Source: Pseudomonas sp. stari2
GTDB taxonomy: Bacteria > Pseudomonadota > Gammaproteobacteria > Pseudomonadales > Pseudomonadaceae
Direction of reading: 5' to 3'
NCBI RefSeq assembly: GCF_040760005.1
Contig: NZ_CP099760.1
Span: 4,397,501-4,461,500 of the forward strand
Length of the DNA stretch: 64,000 nucleotides
In this document: positions 17,244 through 27,228 of the stretch, one piece after another
Layout of the letters: the number at the start of each line of letters is the position of its first letter
How positions within the stretch are numbered: position 1 is the first letter of the stretch
Made by a program: the position numbers and the translations under genes
Notes under the pieces: generated by a model
The model's database searches: none
Told to the model about the DNA's origin: nothing
What the model saw: only the letters and a program-made list of their open reading frames with translations

Positions 17244-18905
17244 ATGGACGAAACCGGGTTTGATTACCTGATCGTGGGCGCCGGCTCGGCTGGTTGCGTG
17301 TTGGCCAATCGCCTGAGCGAAGACCCGAACGTGCGCATCCTGCTGCTGGAAGCCGGGCCCGAGGACAAGAGCTGGACGATCGACATGCCGTCCGCCGTGG
17401 GCATCGTGGTGGGTGGCTCGCGCTACAACTGGAGCTATCAGTCGGAGCCGGAGCCGTACCTCGACGGCCGCCGAATCGGCACGCCGAGAGGCCGCACTCT
17501 CGGCGGTTCATCGTCGATCAACGGCATGGTCTATATCCGTGGCCATGCCAGGGACTACGACAGCTGGGCTGAACAGGGCTGCATTGGCTGGAGCTATCGC
17601 GAGGTGCTGCCGTACTTCAAGCGTGCGCAGACTCACGCCGATGGCGGCGATGACTATCGCGGTGCCCGCGGCCATTTGCACGTCACTCCCGGCGATGTTG
17701 AAACACCGTTGTGCGCGGCGTTTATCGCGGCCGGTGCCGAGGCCGGTTATGGGGTCAGCGAGGACTTGAACGGTTTCCGTCAGGAAGCTTTCGGCCCGGT
17801 CGATCGCACCACACGCAACGGTCGGCGCTGGAGCACTTCGCGTGGTTATTTGAGCGAAGCATTGGCACGGGGCAATGTGCGCGTGGTGACCGATGCGTTG
17901 GCTCTGCGCATCCTGTTCGAAGGGCGGCGGGCGGTCGGGATTGAATATGAGCAGAACGGTGAAATGAACACCGTTCGCGCCCGCCGGGAAGTGCTGCTGA
18001 CCGCCGGGGCGATCAACTCGCCGCAGTTGCTGTTGCTCTCGGGGGTGGGTCCGGCTGCAGAACTGCGCGACCTCAGCATCAGCGTCGTGCACGACCTGCC
18101 GGGCGTCGGCAAACGCCTCAACGATCACCCGGATGCGGTCGTGCAATTTCGCTGCAAGCAACCAGTGTCGCTGTATCGCTGGACCACCGCGCCAGGCAAA
18201 TGGTGGATCGGCGCGCGCTGGTTCGTGCGCCACGATGGCCTGGCGGCGAGCAATCATTTCGAGGCCGGCGCCTTTCTGCGCTCCCGGGCCGGCGTCGAAC
18301 ACCCGGATCTGCAGCTGACTTTCATGCCGCTGGCCGTGCAACCGGGCAGTGTCGAGCTGGTGCCGGCCCACGCGTTCCAGATCCACATCGACCTGATGCG
18401 CCCCACCAGCCTCGGCAGCGTGACGTTGTACAGCGCCGAACCCCGACGGCCGCCGAGGATTCTGTTCAATTACCTGAAGACCGCGCAGGACCGTGCCGAC
18501 ATGCGCGCCGGGGCACGGCTGGTGCGCGAGATCATCGAGCAACCGGCAATGGCTCCGTTCAAGGGTGAAGAACTGGTGCCGGGCCGTTCGGTGCAGACCG
18601 ACGCCGAACTCGACGCATGGGCGCGGCAGGTCACGGAAACCGGCTACCATGCCAGCGGCACCTGCAAGATGGGCCCGGCGGACGATCCTGAAGCGGTGGT
18701 CGACCCGCAATTGCGAGTGCACGGCCTCGACGGCTTGCGCGTGGTGGACGCGTCGATCATGCCGGTGATCGTCAGCGGCAACACCAACGCACCGACGGTG
18801 ATGATCGCGGAAAAGGCCAGCGACCTGATCCGTAACCTCGCGCCGTTGCCAGCCCTCGATGTACCGGTGTGGATCAACCCGCACTGGCAGACCGAACAAC
18901 GATGA
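17244..18905 (+). CDS. GMC-family FAD oxidoreductase (choline dehydrogenase-like)
   Basis: 553 residues, 39 bases after the Rieske gene and probably co-transcribed. The FAD-binding motif is YLIVGAGSAGCVLA (about 8-21). GMC signatures follow: GRTLGGSSSINGMVYIRG and later GAINSPQLLLLSGVG. The C-terminal active site has TGYHASGTCKMG (catalytic His) and SGNTNAPTVMIAEKASDLI. Such enzymes oxidise alcohols such as choline to aldehydes. Not necessarily BetA: there is no betB or betI next to it. Confidence 0.9.
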   Translation: MDETGFDYLIVGAGSAGCVLANRLSEDPNVRILLLEAGPEDKSWTIDMPSAVGIVVGGSRYNWSYQSEPEPYLDGRRIGTPRGRTLGGSSSINGMVYIRGHARDYDSWAEQGCIGWSYREVLPYFKRAQTHADGGDDYRGARGHLHVTPGDVETPLCAAFIAAGAEAGYGVSEDLNGFRQEAFGPVDRTTRNGRRWSTSRGYLSEALARGNVRVVTDALALRILFEGRRAVGIEYEQNGEMNTVRARREVLLTAGAINSPQLLLLSGVGPAAELRDLSISVVHDLPGVGKRLNDHPDAVVQFRCKQPVSLYRWTTAPGKWWIGARWFVRHDGLAASNHFEAGAFLRSRAGVEHPDLQLTFMPLAVQPGSVELVPAHAFQIHIDLMRPTSLGSVTLYSAEPRRPPRILFNYLKTAQDRADMRAGARLVREIIEQPAMAPFKGEELVPGRSVQTDAELDAWARQVTETGYHASGTCKMGPADDPEAVVDPQLRVHGLDGLRVVDASIMPVIVSGNTNAPTVMIAEKASDLIRNLAPLPALDVPVWINPHWQTEQR

Positions 18906-18912
18906 AGCCGAG

Positions 18913-19953
18913 ATGGCGATGACCCGATCCGCTGAAGCTGTACCGCGCAATGAAGCACCGCTGCGAGTGGCGGTGCTGTTGTTGCCGGCGTTCTCCAATT
19001 TCGGTCTGGCGGCGGTGCTGGAGCCGCTGGCCATCGCCAACTGGCTGAGCCAGCGCACGCTGTTCGAGTGGACGTTGTTGTCCTTGCAACCCGGCCCGGT
19101 AGCCGCCAGCAACGGTCTGGCGAGCATCGCCGAGGACGGCTTGAACACCGAGCAGGCCTTCGACGCCTGCGTGGTGCTGGCCAGTTTCGAGGTGCATCAA
19201 CACAGCCGCAATCCGGCGCTCAAGAGTTGGCTGCGCAAGCAGGCGCTGTTCGGCGCGGTGTTGATCGGCGTGGAAACCGGCACCGAACTGCTGGCCGCCG
19301 CCGGTGTGCTCGACGGCTACGAAGCGGCGGTGCATTGGGACAACCTGCAGGCTTTTCAGGAGAGTTACCCTAAAGTCCACGCCCGACCACAGCTCTACAC
19401 CCTCGAACGCCAGCGCCTGACCTGCGCCGGTGCGACCACCATTCTCGACATGCTGCTGGGCTGGATCGGCCAGCGCATCGATGCGGACCTGGCCCGAGAA
19501 ATCGGCCTGCACCTGTTGATGGGCCAGATGCGCGCCCCGGCGGACAATCAGCTCGACGGCGGCCTGGGCAACAGCGGGATGTACGGCAACAAGATCCGCC
19601 ACGCCGTGCAGTTGATGGAAAAGGCTCTGGAAGAACCGTTGGACTGCGAGGCGATTGCCAGCGAGGTTGGCCTGTCGCGGCGGCAACTGGAGCGCCAGTT
19701 CAAACATCAGACCGGGCTCTCGCCACTCAAGTACTACATCACCCTGCGCCTGGCCCGGGCGCACAACCTGCTGCAACAGACGCAAATGAGCGTGGCCCAG
19801 GTGGCGGCGTGTTCAGGGTTTGGCTCGCTGGAGCATTTCTCCCGCACTTACCGCGCACGTTTCGGCTGCCCGCCGAGCGAGGACCGGCGTCAGGCGTGGA
19901 GCGCTCCGGTGATGCGCCAGCCGTTGAGCAAGACGCACTTATCGCAAGAATGA
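18913..19953 (+). CDS. GlxA-family AraC-type transcriptional regulator
   Basis: 346 residues; start MAMTRSAE, 7 bases after the dehydrogenase stop. The N-terminal half is a DJ-1/PfpI-like amidotransferase fold (RVAVLLLPAFSNFGLAAVLEPL...). The C-terminal half has two AraC helix-turn-helix motifs (CEAIASEVGLSRRQLERQFKHQTGLSP and MSVAQVAACSGFGSLEHFSRTYRARFG, each split here across the family pattern). Relatives in Pseudomonas (GbdR, CdhR, SouR) sense glycine betaine, carnitine or sarcosine, which supports a role in regulating the two upstream genes. Confidence 0.88.
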   Translation: MAMTRSAEAVPRNEAPLRVAVLLLPAFSNFGLAAVLEPLAIANWLSQRTLFEWTLLSLQPGPVAASNGLASIAEDGLNTEQAFDACVVLASFEVHQHSRNPALKSWLRKQALFGAVLIGVETGTELLAAAGVLDGYEAAVHWDNLQAFQESYPKVHARPQLYTLERQRLTCAGATTILDMLLGWIGQRIDADLAREIGLHLLMGQMRAPADNQLDGGLGNSGMYGNKIRHAVQLMEKALEEPLDCEAIASEVGLSRRQLERQFKHQTGLSPLKYYITLRLARAHNLLQQTQMSVAQVAACSGFGSLEHFSRTYRARFGCPPSEDRRQAWSAPVMRQPLSKTHLSQE

Positions 19954-19954
19954 G

Positions 19955-20686
19955 TCACTGTCGGTACGCCGGTTCTTCCTCATCGAGGATGCTCATCAAT
20001 GCGTTGAAATGCTTGTCGGCAAACCCCGGATAATCCAGCCATTGTCGACACGTCTTGCGCGCCACTTCATCGCTGACCACACGCAATTCGCGCCCGGTCG
20101 CCAACGCGGTGATGTACACCTCGCAAGCCCGCTCGAAGTAATACAGATCATCAAACGCCTGGGCCACGCTCGGTGCCGCGACCAACAAGCCGTGATTGCC
20201 CATCAGCAGGATCGGTTTGTCGCCGAGCAACCGACTGACCCGCTCCGCCTCATCGCCAAGGCCCATCCCGTCAAAGCTGTCATCGATAGCCACCCGCTCG
20301 AAAAACCGCATGCTGTTCTGCTCGATCGGTGGTAGCCGCGAATCCTTCAGACAGGCCAGCGTCGTCGCGTATTTGCTGTGGGTGTGCAGGATGCAACGGG
20401 CCTGGGGGTGATTGCGGTGCAAGGCGCTGTGCAAGGCCCAGGCGGTGATATCCGGGGCGTCCGGGCGGTCGAGACTGGCCGGATCGTCGGCGTCGAGCTG
20501 CAGCAGATCACTGGCGCGGATACGCGAGAAATGTTTGCCGTAAGGGTTGATCAGAAACTCGCGACCGTCCGCTGAAGTGGCCACGCTGAAATGGTTGGCG
20601 ATGGACTCGTGCAGGTTCAGACGCGCGGCCCAGCGCAGGGCGCAGGCCAGCTGGGTTCGCAGGTGTTCGACGTTGTTGCTTTGCAT
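19955..20686 (-). CDS. Class II aldolase/adducin-family protein
   Basis: 243 residues, start MQSNNVEHLRTQ. The fold is that of fuculose-phosphate aldolase: NLHESIANHFSV near the N-terminus, the zinc-binding HTHSKYA, and GNHGLLVA. A retro-aldol or decarboxylation reaction on a small sugar-like or hydroxy-acid substrate is expected. It is convergent with the GlxA-type regulator (1 base between stops), so its place in the same pathway is a guess. Confidence 0.85.
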   Translation of the reverse strand: MQSNNVEHLRTQLACALRWAARLNLHESIANHFSVATSADGREFLINPYGKHFSRIRASDLLQLDADDPASLDRPDAPDITAWALHSALHRNHPQARCILHTHSKYATTLACLKDSRLPPIEQNSMRFFERVAIDDSFDGMGLGDEAERVSRLLGDKPILLMGNHGLLVAAPSVAQAFDDLYYFERACEVYITALATGRELRVVSDEVARKTCRQWLDYPGFADKHFNALMSILDEEEPAYRQ

Positions 20687-20787
20687 GGCGCGGCCTCCCG
20701 GTTTCACCCGAGTTTAGAGCGCGTGCATTCATCGACTTGACGGGAAACGACAATGGCTGCCGTTTTGAGCGGGGTGTCCATCAGAAG

Positions 20788-20813
20788 CGGGAGCGAGCAG
20801 GCTCGCTCCCGCC
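20788..20813. repeat. REP-type hairpin downstream of tpsA
   Basis: GCGGGAGCGAGC - AG - GCTCGCTCCCGC, a 12-bp perfect stem 19 bases past the tpsA stop. It may also help end the tps transcript. Confidence 0.8.
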
Positions 20814-20831
20814 GGTTTCACTGACGGTGAA

Positions 20832-23800
20832 TCAACCTTTTTCGTCGATCCCCGCTTGCAGGGACTGACTGTCCAGATAACCGCTCAGGGTCACCGGTCC
20901 GACTTTCAGGTTGCCGTTTTCAAGCGACACCTTCGGCGCGTTTTCTTCGGTTTTGTGCGGCAGATCCAGGCCGGCTTTCACGCCGTAATCACGGTTGCTC
21001 AGATCGCTGCTGCTGACCTTCGAACCGCCCAGGTCGACTTTGCCTTGCTCTGCCGACACCCGCGCACCGGTCAGTTGGGTAGCACCACCGACGGTGAGGT
21101 TCACACCCTGACTACCTCTGATGCCGGAGGCCTGTTTCACGCTGTCCTTGTGCGCGTATTCGCCGTCGACTTTCAGCGTTGGCTTGTAGTCGGTGCCCGC
21201 GAGTTTTCCCTTGTCGTCGGCCGGGGTCCTCTTGGCAGTCAGACCCAGATCGACATCGACCTTGGCGTGAGTGCTGGAGTCCTGACGGCTTTCGACCGAC
21301 AGATCACCGGTCACTTTGCCGCTGACGTTGCGCGCATCGATCCGCTCACCGTTCAGGCTCGCATCGCCCGCGCTGTTCAGCGCCAAAGTGTCAGCCTTGA
21401 TCTGGCTGTTCTGTTGGGTGGTGCCTTGCAGGTAATCCACGCCGACCTTGGCCCCGGCATTGAAACCGTGATCGCTGCTGACTTTTTCATCGGCGGTGGT
21501 CGGTGTGCTTTTGCTCAGATTGCCACCGGCATTCAACGCCACATTCCAGTTGTTGCGGCTGTCGGTGGACTGCGCGGACTCCTGCACGAAACCGCCCTTC
21601 TGCGCATCGATGCCGACGTTTGGCGCGCTGACCTGAGTGCCTTGCAGGTGAACCGAATCACCGCTCAACGTGATGTCGTTCTGGCTGTTGAGCTGGCCGC
21701 CGCTGAGGGTCTGAGTGTTCTCGTTGACCCGACCGATGTTGAAGTTGCCGCTGAGGTTGCCGCCCTGATCGCGGCTCTTCTCGCTGCTGGTTTTGCTGCC
21801 GCCGGCCTTCAAACCGCCGCCGAGATTGCTGCCGGTGGCGAGGTGCGAGTCGGTGGCCGCTTGCAGGTCGAGCTTGCCGTCAGCCTTAAGGTCGATAGCG
21901 CCAGCGCTGTCGATTTTCGTGCCTTGCTGAACCTGATTGCCGCCGCTGCTCAATTGCACCGAGCCGTTGCCGCTGAGGCTGGCGACGTGCGCCTGGGTGT
22001 CGGTGGTCTGGTTGCCTTTGTGATCGAGCTGAAAACCCGCGCCGAGATCGACGTTGGTGCCCTCGGTGCCCGGCAAGGTGCCGACGGTCAGCGAACCGTT
22101 GCCGCGCAGGCTGGAGCTGTCGCTGCTCTGACGGTCGTTGGCCTGATTCAGGGCCAGATCACCGCCAGTCTTGATGCTGACGCCGCCCTGCCCGCCGTCG
22201 AAACGGCTGCCTTCGAACTGGGCATTGCCGCCGACATTGATGTTCACACCCTGGCTACCGGCGTAACCGCCGACCACCGCCGTGGAGCTGCCCTTGCTCG
22301 ACTGACTGCTGCCACCCGCGCCGCTGCCGGCCACGTTCACGTCTTCACCGGTCTTGGTGTAGACGCGCACATCGACCTTGGCATCCACCGAGTTCTCGGT
22401 GCTGCTGCGGGTGTTGCTGGCCGCGTCGGCCACCAGCTTGTCGGCGCTGATGTTCACTTTGCCGGCGCTGGCGTTGTACTGGGTGCCCTGATCGTGCAGC
22501 GTGCCGCCGACCTTCACGTCCACGGTCTTGCCATCGAACCGGCTGACCACCGCGTTGCTGCTCTGCCCGGTTTTATCGGCGCTGGCATGACCGATTGCCA
22601 CGTCGATACCGACGTTCGGCTGACCGAGATTGGCCAGTGCGTCCTTGTCCGGCACCTTGCCGTCGAGCACGTCTTTCACGGCGCCGGCAATCGGCCGGGC
22701 GATGTCTTTGTACTCGATGTTGGCGCCGATGTCCGCCGACCAGTTGCTCTCGCTGTGAGTGCTGCTTTCGTTGTGGCTGGCGGCACGGTTGTCGACTTCG
22801 TTGGCGACGACGTTCAGACCGTTGCCGGACTTGAGTTGCGCGCCCTCGGTGGCGAGTTTGTCAGCGTTGATGTTGAGGCTGCCGCTGCTCTGCACGCCAG
22901 TGGTTTGTGCGGTGTTTTTGCCGGTGGTGTCTTGCGAGGTGCTGTGCGAGAAATCCACGCCGCTGCCCGCGCGGTCGAGGCCGCCGGTGTAGTAGAAACC
23001 GCCGCCGGTGCTGCGGGTCTCGGTCGAGGTGCTGTGGCTGTCCTGCTCGGCCAGCAACGAGACGTTTTTGCCGCTCAGGGTGGTGTCGCCAGCGGTGGAT
23101 TTCACCTCGGCGCCCTTGAGCGTCACATCGCCGCCCGCCTTGACCTGCACGCTGCCGCCGCTGAGGCTGGAGCCCTTCTGGGTGACGTCGTTGGCAGTGA
23201 CGGTTTGCGCCTTGTCTTCGTAATGCACGCCGGCGCGGTACTGCTCCGCCGTCTGCTCCTTGGCGTAGGCGTCGAAGCCACGGGTCTGGGTGCTGTTGCT
23301 GCTGTCGTGGGTGTTCTGCGTCGAATGCACATTCACATCACCCGCCGCATCCGCCGTCAGCGAACCGCCGGCCTTGACCGTGGAGCCGGCGACTTCGATG
23401 TCTTTGGCACTTTTCAGCTTGAGGTTGCTGTCGGAAGCCAGCTCGCTGCGCACCGTGGTGCGCTCCTTGCTGCTCTGGCGCGACTCGTCCTTGGTGATGC
23501 CAAAGAACTTGCTGTCCTTGTCATGGTTGTTGCTGTGCGAGGTGTCCTGCACGCCGTCGATGGTCAGCGAACCGTTGTCGCTGATCACGCTGGCGTCCTG
23601 GCCGCCGCGTACCTGGCTGCCGCTGATGCGCACGTCGTCGGCCTTGACCACCAGTTTGCCAGCGGCGTTGATCTTGCTGCCCTGATGCTGGGTCTGGCCC
23701 TTGTCGGCATCGCCGGTCTTGCCGAAGAAACCACCGCCGACCAGATCACCGGAATAGCGGTTGTCGCTGCTGCGGTTGGTGCGGGTCGCAGTGGTGATTT

Positions 23801-25301
23801 CCACCTGTTTACCGGCCAGTTGCAGATCGCCGGCGCTGTCGATTTCGGCGCCTTCGGAGCGCAACAGTGCGGCGGTTTGCAGGGCGATGTTGCTGCCCTT
23901 CAACTGGCTGGTGACGCTGCGCTGCTCTTCGCTGCTGCTGTCCCAGTCGGCTTTCCACAGGTGTTTGCGGTGCTTGCCCTGATCGGTCTGGGTGCGGCTT
24001 TCAGTGGCGGCAGTCAGGCGCAGGTCGCCGCCGCTTTGCACGCTGAGGTTGTTTTTCGCTTCGACCTTGGCGGCTTTCAGTTCGGTGTCTTTGCCGGACG
24101 ACAGTTGCGCGTCGCGGCTGGCGATGACCTGGCTGCCGTGCTGGCGCGAATCGCTGTCGGTCTTGGTGCGCTCGTAGGTTTCCCAAGTGATGCCGATGGT
24201 GCTGTTGTTCCAGTTCTCGCGCTGCTCCTGGAGCTTGCGGCTTTCGACGGTGGTCAGGGTCAGGTTTCGCTTGGCATCGACCTTCACGTCGCGACCGCTG
24301 ACGTCGGTGGCGGCCAGCGTCAGGTCCTTGCCGCTGTGCAGGCCGACGTCGCCCTGGCTGCTGCGAATGCCGGCACGGGTCACGTCGAGACTGTCCGGGA
24401 TCGCCTGGCCGCTGACGCTCAAGTCGCCAGCCGAACGGATCTGCACACCGTCACGCCCGGCGACTTGCACTGCGCCGACATTCACGCCCGCGCCTTCGGC
24501 GGTGCTGACGATGTTGATGCGCCCGGCCTGCATCGCGCCGAACAGGCTGGCATCGATCCGCTGATCGGTTGTGTTGGCCGACGGGTCCACCGCTTTTACC
24601 TGGCCGCTGACGTAGTCGACCTGATTGCGCCCAACAGTGAGGTTCAGTTGATCACGCGCAGTGATCGCACCCTGGCTGTCGATGCGCGGTGCGATCAGGT
24701 TGATCGAGCCTTCGCCATTGCGCAGCCCACCGCTCTGGATCTGCAACTGACCGGTGGCGTCGCGGGTGCTCAGGGCTTGCAGCTTGCCGTCGTTCAGCTC
24801 GGGACGGCCGACCACCAGATTGGCGTTCGGCGTGTTGATGAAACTGCCGCCGTTCACCGAAATGCCGTTCGGGTTGGCGAGCACGTAGTCGGCGGCGCGA
24901 CCGAAGATTTCCTGGGCGCCGTTGATGGCCGACGGGTTGCGGCTGATCACTTCGTTGAGGATCACGCTCGCCGCCTGCCCCTGCAATTGCGGGTTGGCCG
25001 CCAGTTGCCCGGCGAGCTGCGATTGCCCGACCTGCAAGGCGTTGTTCAGGACCAGGCCCTGACGGTCGACGTTGTAGTCGAGGAACTGGTTGTGCGACAG
25101 ACCCGAGCCATTCGGCGCAACGATGTTGACGATCGGGACGCCGCCCTGGGTTTGCAATTGCGCGGTGCCGCCGGGGCCGGGCGCGACCACCACACCGCCA
25201 GCCATGGCGCCCGGCAGGTGAGCGACCAGGAATAGACTGGCGATGGCCCAGCGCAGTTTGCCCCGTGGGGAAAGATGAAACGCAAAGGTATTCATTGGCA
25301 T
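20832..25301 (-). CDS. Two-partner secretion exoprotein, filamentous haemagglutinin-like (TpsA)
   Basis: 1489 residues. The signal peptide runs to about residue 34 (LPGAMA). The TPS secretion domain follows (about 35-290) with the NPNGI motif (YVLANPNGISVNGG) and NPSAINGAQEIFG. The rest is a long beta-helix of haemagglutinin repeats such as GGDVTLKGAEV and SAGKVNISADKL, dominated by Ser, Asn, Gly and Thr. It ends VTLSGYLDSQSLQAGIDEKG with no pretoxin VENN motif, no toxin domain and no immunity-like gene after it, so it reads as an adhesin rather than a contact-dependent inhibition toxin. AGGAGAG-type ribosome binding site precedes ATG 25301. Its transporter is encoded upstream. Confidence 0.9.
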   Translation of the reverse strand: MPMNTFAFHLSPRGKLRWAIASLFLVAHLPGAMAGGVVVAPGPGGTAQLQTQGGVPIVNIVAPNGSGLSHNQFLDYNVDRQGLVLNNALQVGQSQLAGQLAANPQLQGQAASVILNEVISRNPSAINGAQEIFGRAADYVLANPNGISVNGGSFINTPNANLVVGRPELNDGKLQALSTRDATGQLQIQSGGLRNGEGSINLIAPRIDSQGAITARDQLNLTVGRNQVDYVSGQVKAVDPSANTTDQRIDASLFGAMQAGRINIVSTAEGAGVNVGAVQVAGRDGVQIRSAGDLSVSGQAIPDSLDVTRAGIRSSQGDVGLHSGKDLTLAATDVSGRDVKVDAKRNLTLTTVESRKLQEQRENWNNSTIGITWETYERTKTDSDSRQHGSQVIASRDAQLSSGKDTELKAAKVEAKNNLSVQSGGDLRLTAATESRTQTDQGKHRKHLWKADWDSSSEEQRSVTSQLKGSNIALQTAALLRSEGAEIDSAGDLQLAGKQVEITTATRTNRSSDNRYSGDLVGGGFFGKTGDADKGQTQHQGSKINAAGKLVVKADDVRISGSQVRGGQDASVISDNGSLTIDGVQDTSHSNNHDKDSKFFGITKDESRQSSKERTTVRSELASDSNLKLKSAKDIEVAGSTVKAGGSLTADAAGDVNVHSTQNTHDSSNSTQTRGFDAYAKEQTAEQYRAGVHYEDKAQTVTANDVTQKGSSLSGGSVQVKAGGDVTLKGAEVKSTAGDTTLSGKNVSLLAEQDSHSTSTETRSTGGGFYYTGGLDRAGSGVDFSHSTSQDTTGKNTAQTTGVQSSGSLNINADKLATEGAQLKSGNGLNVVANEVDNRAASHNESSTHSESNWSADIGANIEYKDIARPIAGAVKDVLDGKVPDKDALANLGQPNVGIDVAIGHASADKTGQSSNAVVSRFDGKTVDVKVGGTLHDQGTQYNASAGKVNISADKLVADAASNTRSSTENSVDAKVDVRVYTKTGEDVNVAGSGAGGSSQSSKGSSTAVVGGYAGSQGVNINVGGNAQFEGSRFDGGQGGVSIKTGGDLALNQANDRQSSDSSSLRGNGSLTVGTLPGTEGTNVDLGAGFQLDHKGNQTTDTQAHVASLSGNGSVQLSSGGNQVQQGTKIDSAGAIDLKADGKLDLQAATDSHLATGSNLGGGLKAGGSKTSSEKSRDQGGNLSGNFNIGRVNENTQTLSGGQLNSQNDITLSGDSVHLQGTQVSAPNVGIDAQKGGFVQESAQSTDSRNNWNVALNAGGNLSKSTPTTADEKVSSDHGFNAGAKVGVDYLQGTTQQNSQIKADTLALNSAGDASLNGERIDARNVSGKVTGDLSVESRQDSSTHAKVDVDLGLTAKRTPADDKGKLAGTDYKPTLKVDGEYAHKDSVKQASGIRGSQGVNLTVGGATQLTGARVSAEQGKVDLGGSKVSSSDLSNRDYGVKAGLDLPHKTEENAPKVSLENGNLKVGPVTLSGYLDSQSLQAGIDEKG

Positions 25302-25395
25302 AAAAAACTCTCCATGTAGTGCGGCATCACGTTGCGCGTTGAGTTGAAGGCCACGGCTGTCGCGCTCAGGTCCGATGGCTGTTGTTCACTGACGT

Positions 25396-27123
25396 TCATA
25401 TCTGTAATCCGACCCGCATCAGCCAGGTTTCAGGCTCGCAGTGCAGGCCGGTCGGGGTGTTGAGGCTGCGTTGGTAATCAACATCCACTTGCAGGTTTTT
25501 CCAGCCCAGATTGAGACCGATGCTGGCGCCGCTCAGGCGTTGAATCGAGGCACCGTGATCGGCCTTGATCCAGCCGTGGTCGACGCCGACGCGCGGGGTG
25601 AGCTGCACCGGAAAATCGTTGCGCAATGGCAGACGCAAGGTGTTGCGCCAGATCGCACCGCTGGCGCCCGACGCACTGCTGACCCGGTAACCGCGCACGG
25701 CGGAATCGTCGGTGCCGAGCAGTTGTTCGATGGCCGGCAGCGGATCGGGGCTGTACTGCAAATTGAGTTGGCTCTGCCATTGCCAGGCTTGCGCGCCGAG
25801 TTGACCGTTGCGCCATTGGCTGAGGCCGGCGCGGTATTTACGAAACTGCGCTTTGGGCAGGTTCTTGACCTGGCGATCGGCATCGTCGTCGGCGCCGAGC
25901 CAGCGCAAACCCTGGGCGTAGTTGAAATCCAGGTTCCACACCGCACGATCGAGCCAGAACAGATTGAGCCCGGCCTCGGCCACGGTCAGGGTTGGGCTCT
26001 GGACGCCGAGACGGACGTTTTCCAGGTAACTGTCGACATCCTTGTGCGCCAGTTGCAGGTTGGCGCTGAGCTGATGGCTCTGGTCGCGCCACAACACGCG
26101 GTCGGCGCGCAGGCTGAGCTGATCGGTGATGCCGGTGCTGTGCAGGGTCGCCGCGCTGAGCTTGAACGGCGCGCGATATTCGGCGTGGCTGGCGAAGGTG
26201 CTGAACGTCCAATAGCCGTAGGGAATTGCGTAATAGAGGCTGGCGTTGCGGTTGTAGCGATCACCCCGGTTGAGGGTGTCGCTGGCACTCACGCTCAACA
26301 GGTCGTTGAGTTCCAGCGGACTGTCGAGGCTCAGACTCAGCGTGTTGCGGTCGCGCCCGGTGCTGGCGCTGCCAAGGTTGTCGAAACCGACGCCAAGGGT
26401 CCAGCGCGACGGCCCCAAGGTCCGTGAACGCAGGATGATTTTGGACGCACCGGGCTGGCTGCCGGGAGCGATGTCGGCGGTCAGATCAAGCGAGCGCAGA
26501 CGGTTCAATTGATCCAGCCCCTGCTCCAGATCCCGCAGGTTCAGCGGCTTGCCGAGCATGCCCGGAAACGCACCGCCGAGGGACACCGGCAGGCTCTGGT
26601 CGGCCAGTTCGATGGACTCGATGTAGCCTTCGTCGATCAGGATATCCAGCGACTGCCCCGCTGCCGGTGCACTGCTCAGGTACGGACGGCTGGCGATGTA
26701 GCCCTTCTCCACGTAGAGCGCAGTGATAGTCGCCAGCAAATGGTTGATCTGGCCGACACCCATGCACGGCGCCAGCAGCGGCTGGATGCGGGTATTGAGC
26801 TGGTCTTTGTCGATCAGCGTGACGCCGCCGATGCGCGTGCCGCTCAGGGGCCAGCAGCGTTCGTCGGGTTTGATCGAATCGGGAATGGCCGGGGTGGCAG
26901 GCGTCGGGCCGAACGCGCCGCGCTCCAGTTGCCGCTTGCGCTGTTCAAGTTGCAGTTGTTGCAGATCGCGCTGTTGCTGTTGCTGCTGGCGCAACACTTC
27001 CTGGCCTGGATTCGACAGTTCGGCGGCAAGAACGCTGGGCGCACACACACTCAACAACAAGGCCGACAACAGCGGGCGAGGCAGAAAACTACAACGGGTA
27101 ACAGCGCGAATCGAATAGGGCAC
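25396..27123 (-). CDS. Two-partner secretion outer-membrane transporter, FhaC/ShlB family (TpsB)
   Basis: 575 residues, GTG start. Signal peptide, then a Gln-rich linker (about 45-65, QQQQQQRDLQQLQLEQRKRQ), two POTRA domains (GVTLIDKDQLN... and IESIELADQSLP...), and a 16-strand barrel with the conserved VRGY motif (AVRGYRVSS) of the loop that enters the pore. It folds and exports the adjacent TpsA. First gene of a tpsBA operon, with 94 bases between the genes. Confidence 0.92.
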   Translation of the reverse strand: MPYSIRAVTRCSFLPRPLLSALLLSVCAPSVLAAELSNPGQEVLRQQQQQQRDLQQLQLEQRKRQLERGAFGPTPATPAIPDSIKPDERCWPLSGTRIGGVTLIDKDQLNTRIQPLLAPCMGVGQINHLLATITALYVEKGYIASRPYLSSAPAAGQSLDILIDEGYIESIELADQSLPVSLGGAFPGMLGKPLNLRDLEQGLDQLNRLRSLDLTADIAPGSQPGASKIILRSRTLGPSRWTLGVGFDNLGSASTGRDRNTLSLSLDSPLELNDLLSVSASDTLNRGDRYNRNASLYYAIPYGYWTFSTFASHAEYRAPFKLSAATLHSTGITDQLSLRADRVLWRDQSHQLSANLQLAHKDVDSYLENVRLGVQSPTLTVAEAGLNLFWLDRAVWNLDFNYAQGLRWLGADDDADRQVKNLPKAQFRKYRAGLSQWRNGQLGAQAWQWQSQLNLQYSPDPLPAIEQLLGTDDSAVRGYRVSSASGASGAIWRNTLRLPLRNDFPVQLTPRVGVDHGWIKADHGASIQRLSGASIGLNLGWKNLQVDVDYQRSLNTPTGLHCEPETWLMRVGLQI

Positions 27124-27228
27124 TCAACATCCTTGCAATCAAATGGCTTAATGCCATCCCATCAATTGCAGTGATAGTCAGAGCCTTCCTACACAATTGC
27201 AAGACGCTTCCTACATTGCTTACATTTC

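Noticed and set aside
20856..25235. Plus-strand open frame of 1459 codons opposite the haemagglutinin-like gene
   Set aside because: It is the antisense shadow of the repetitive, GC-biased reverse-strand gene; it lacks a signal peptide, known motifs and a ribosome binding site.
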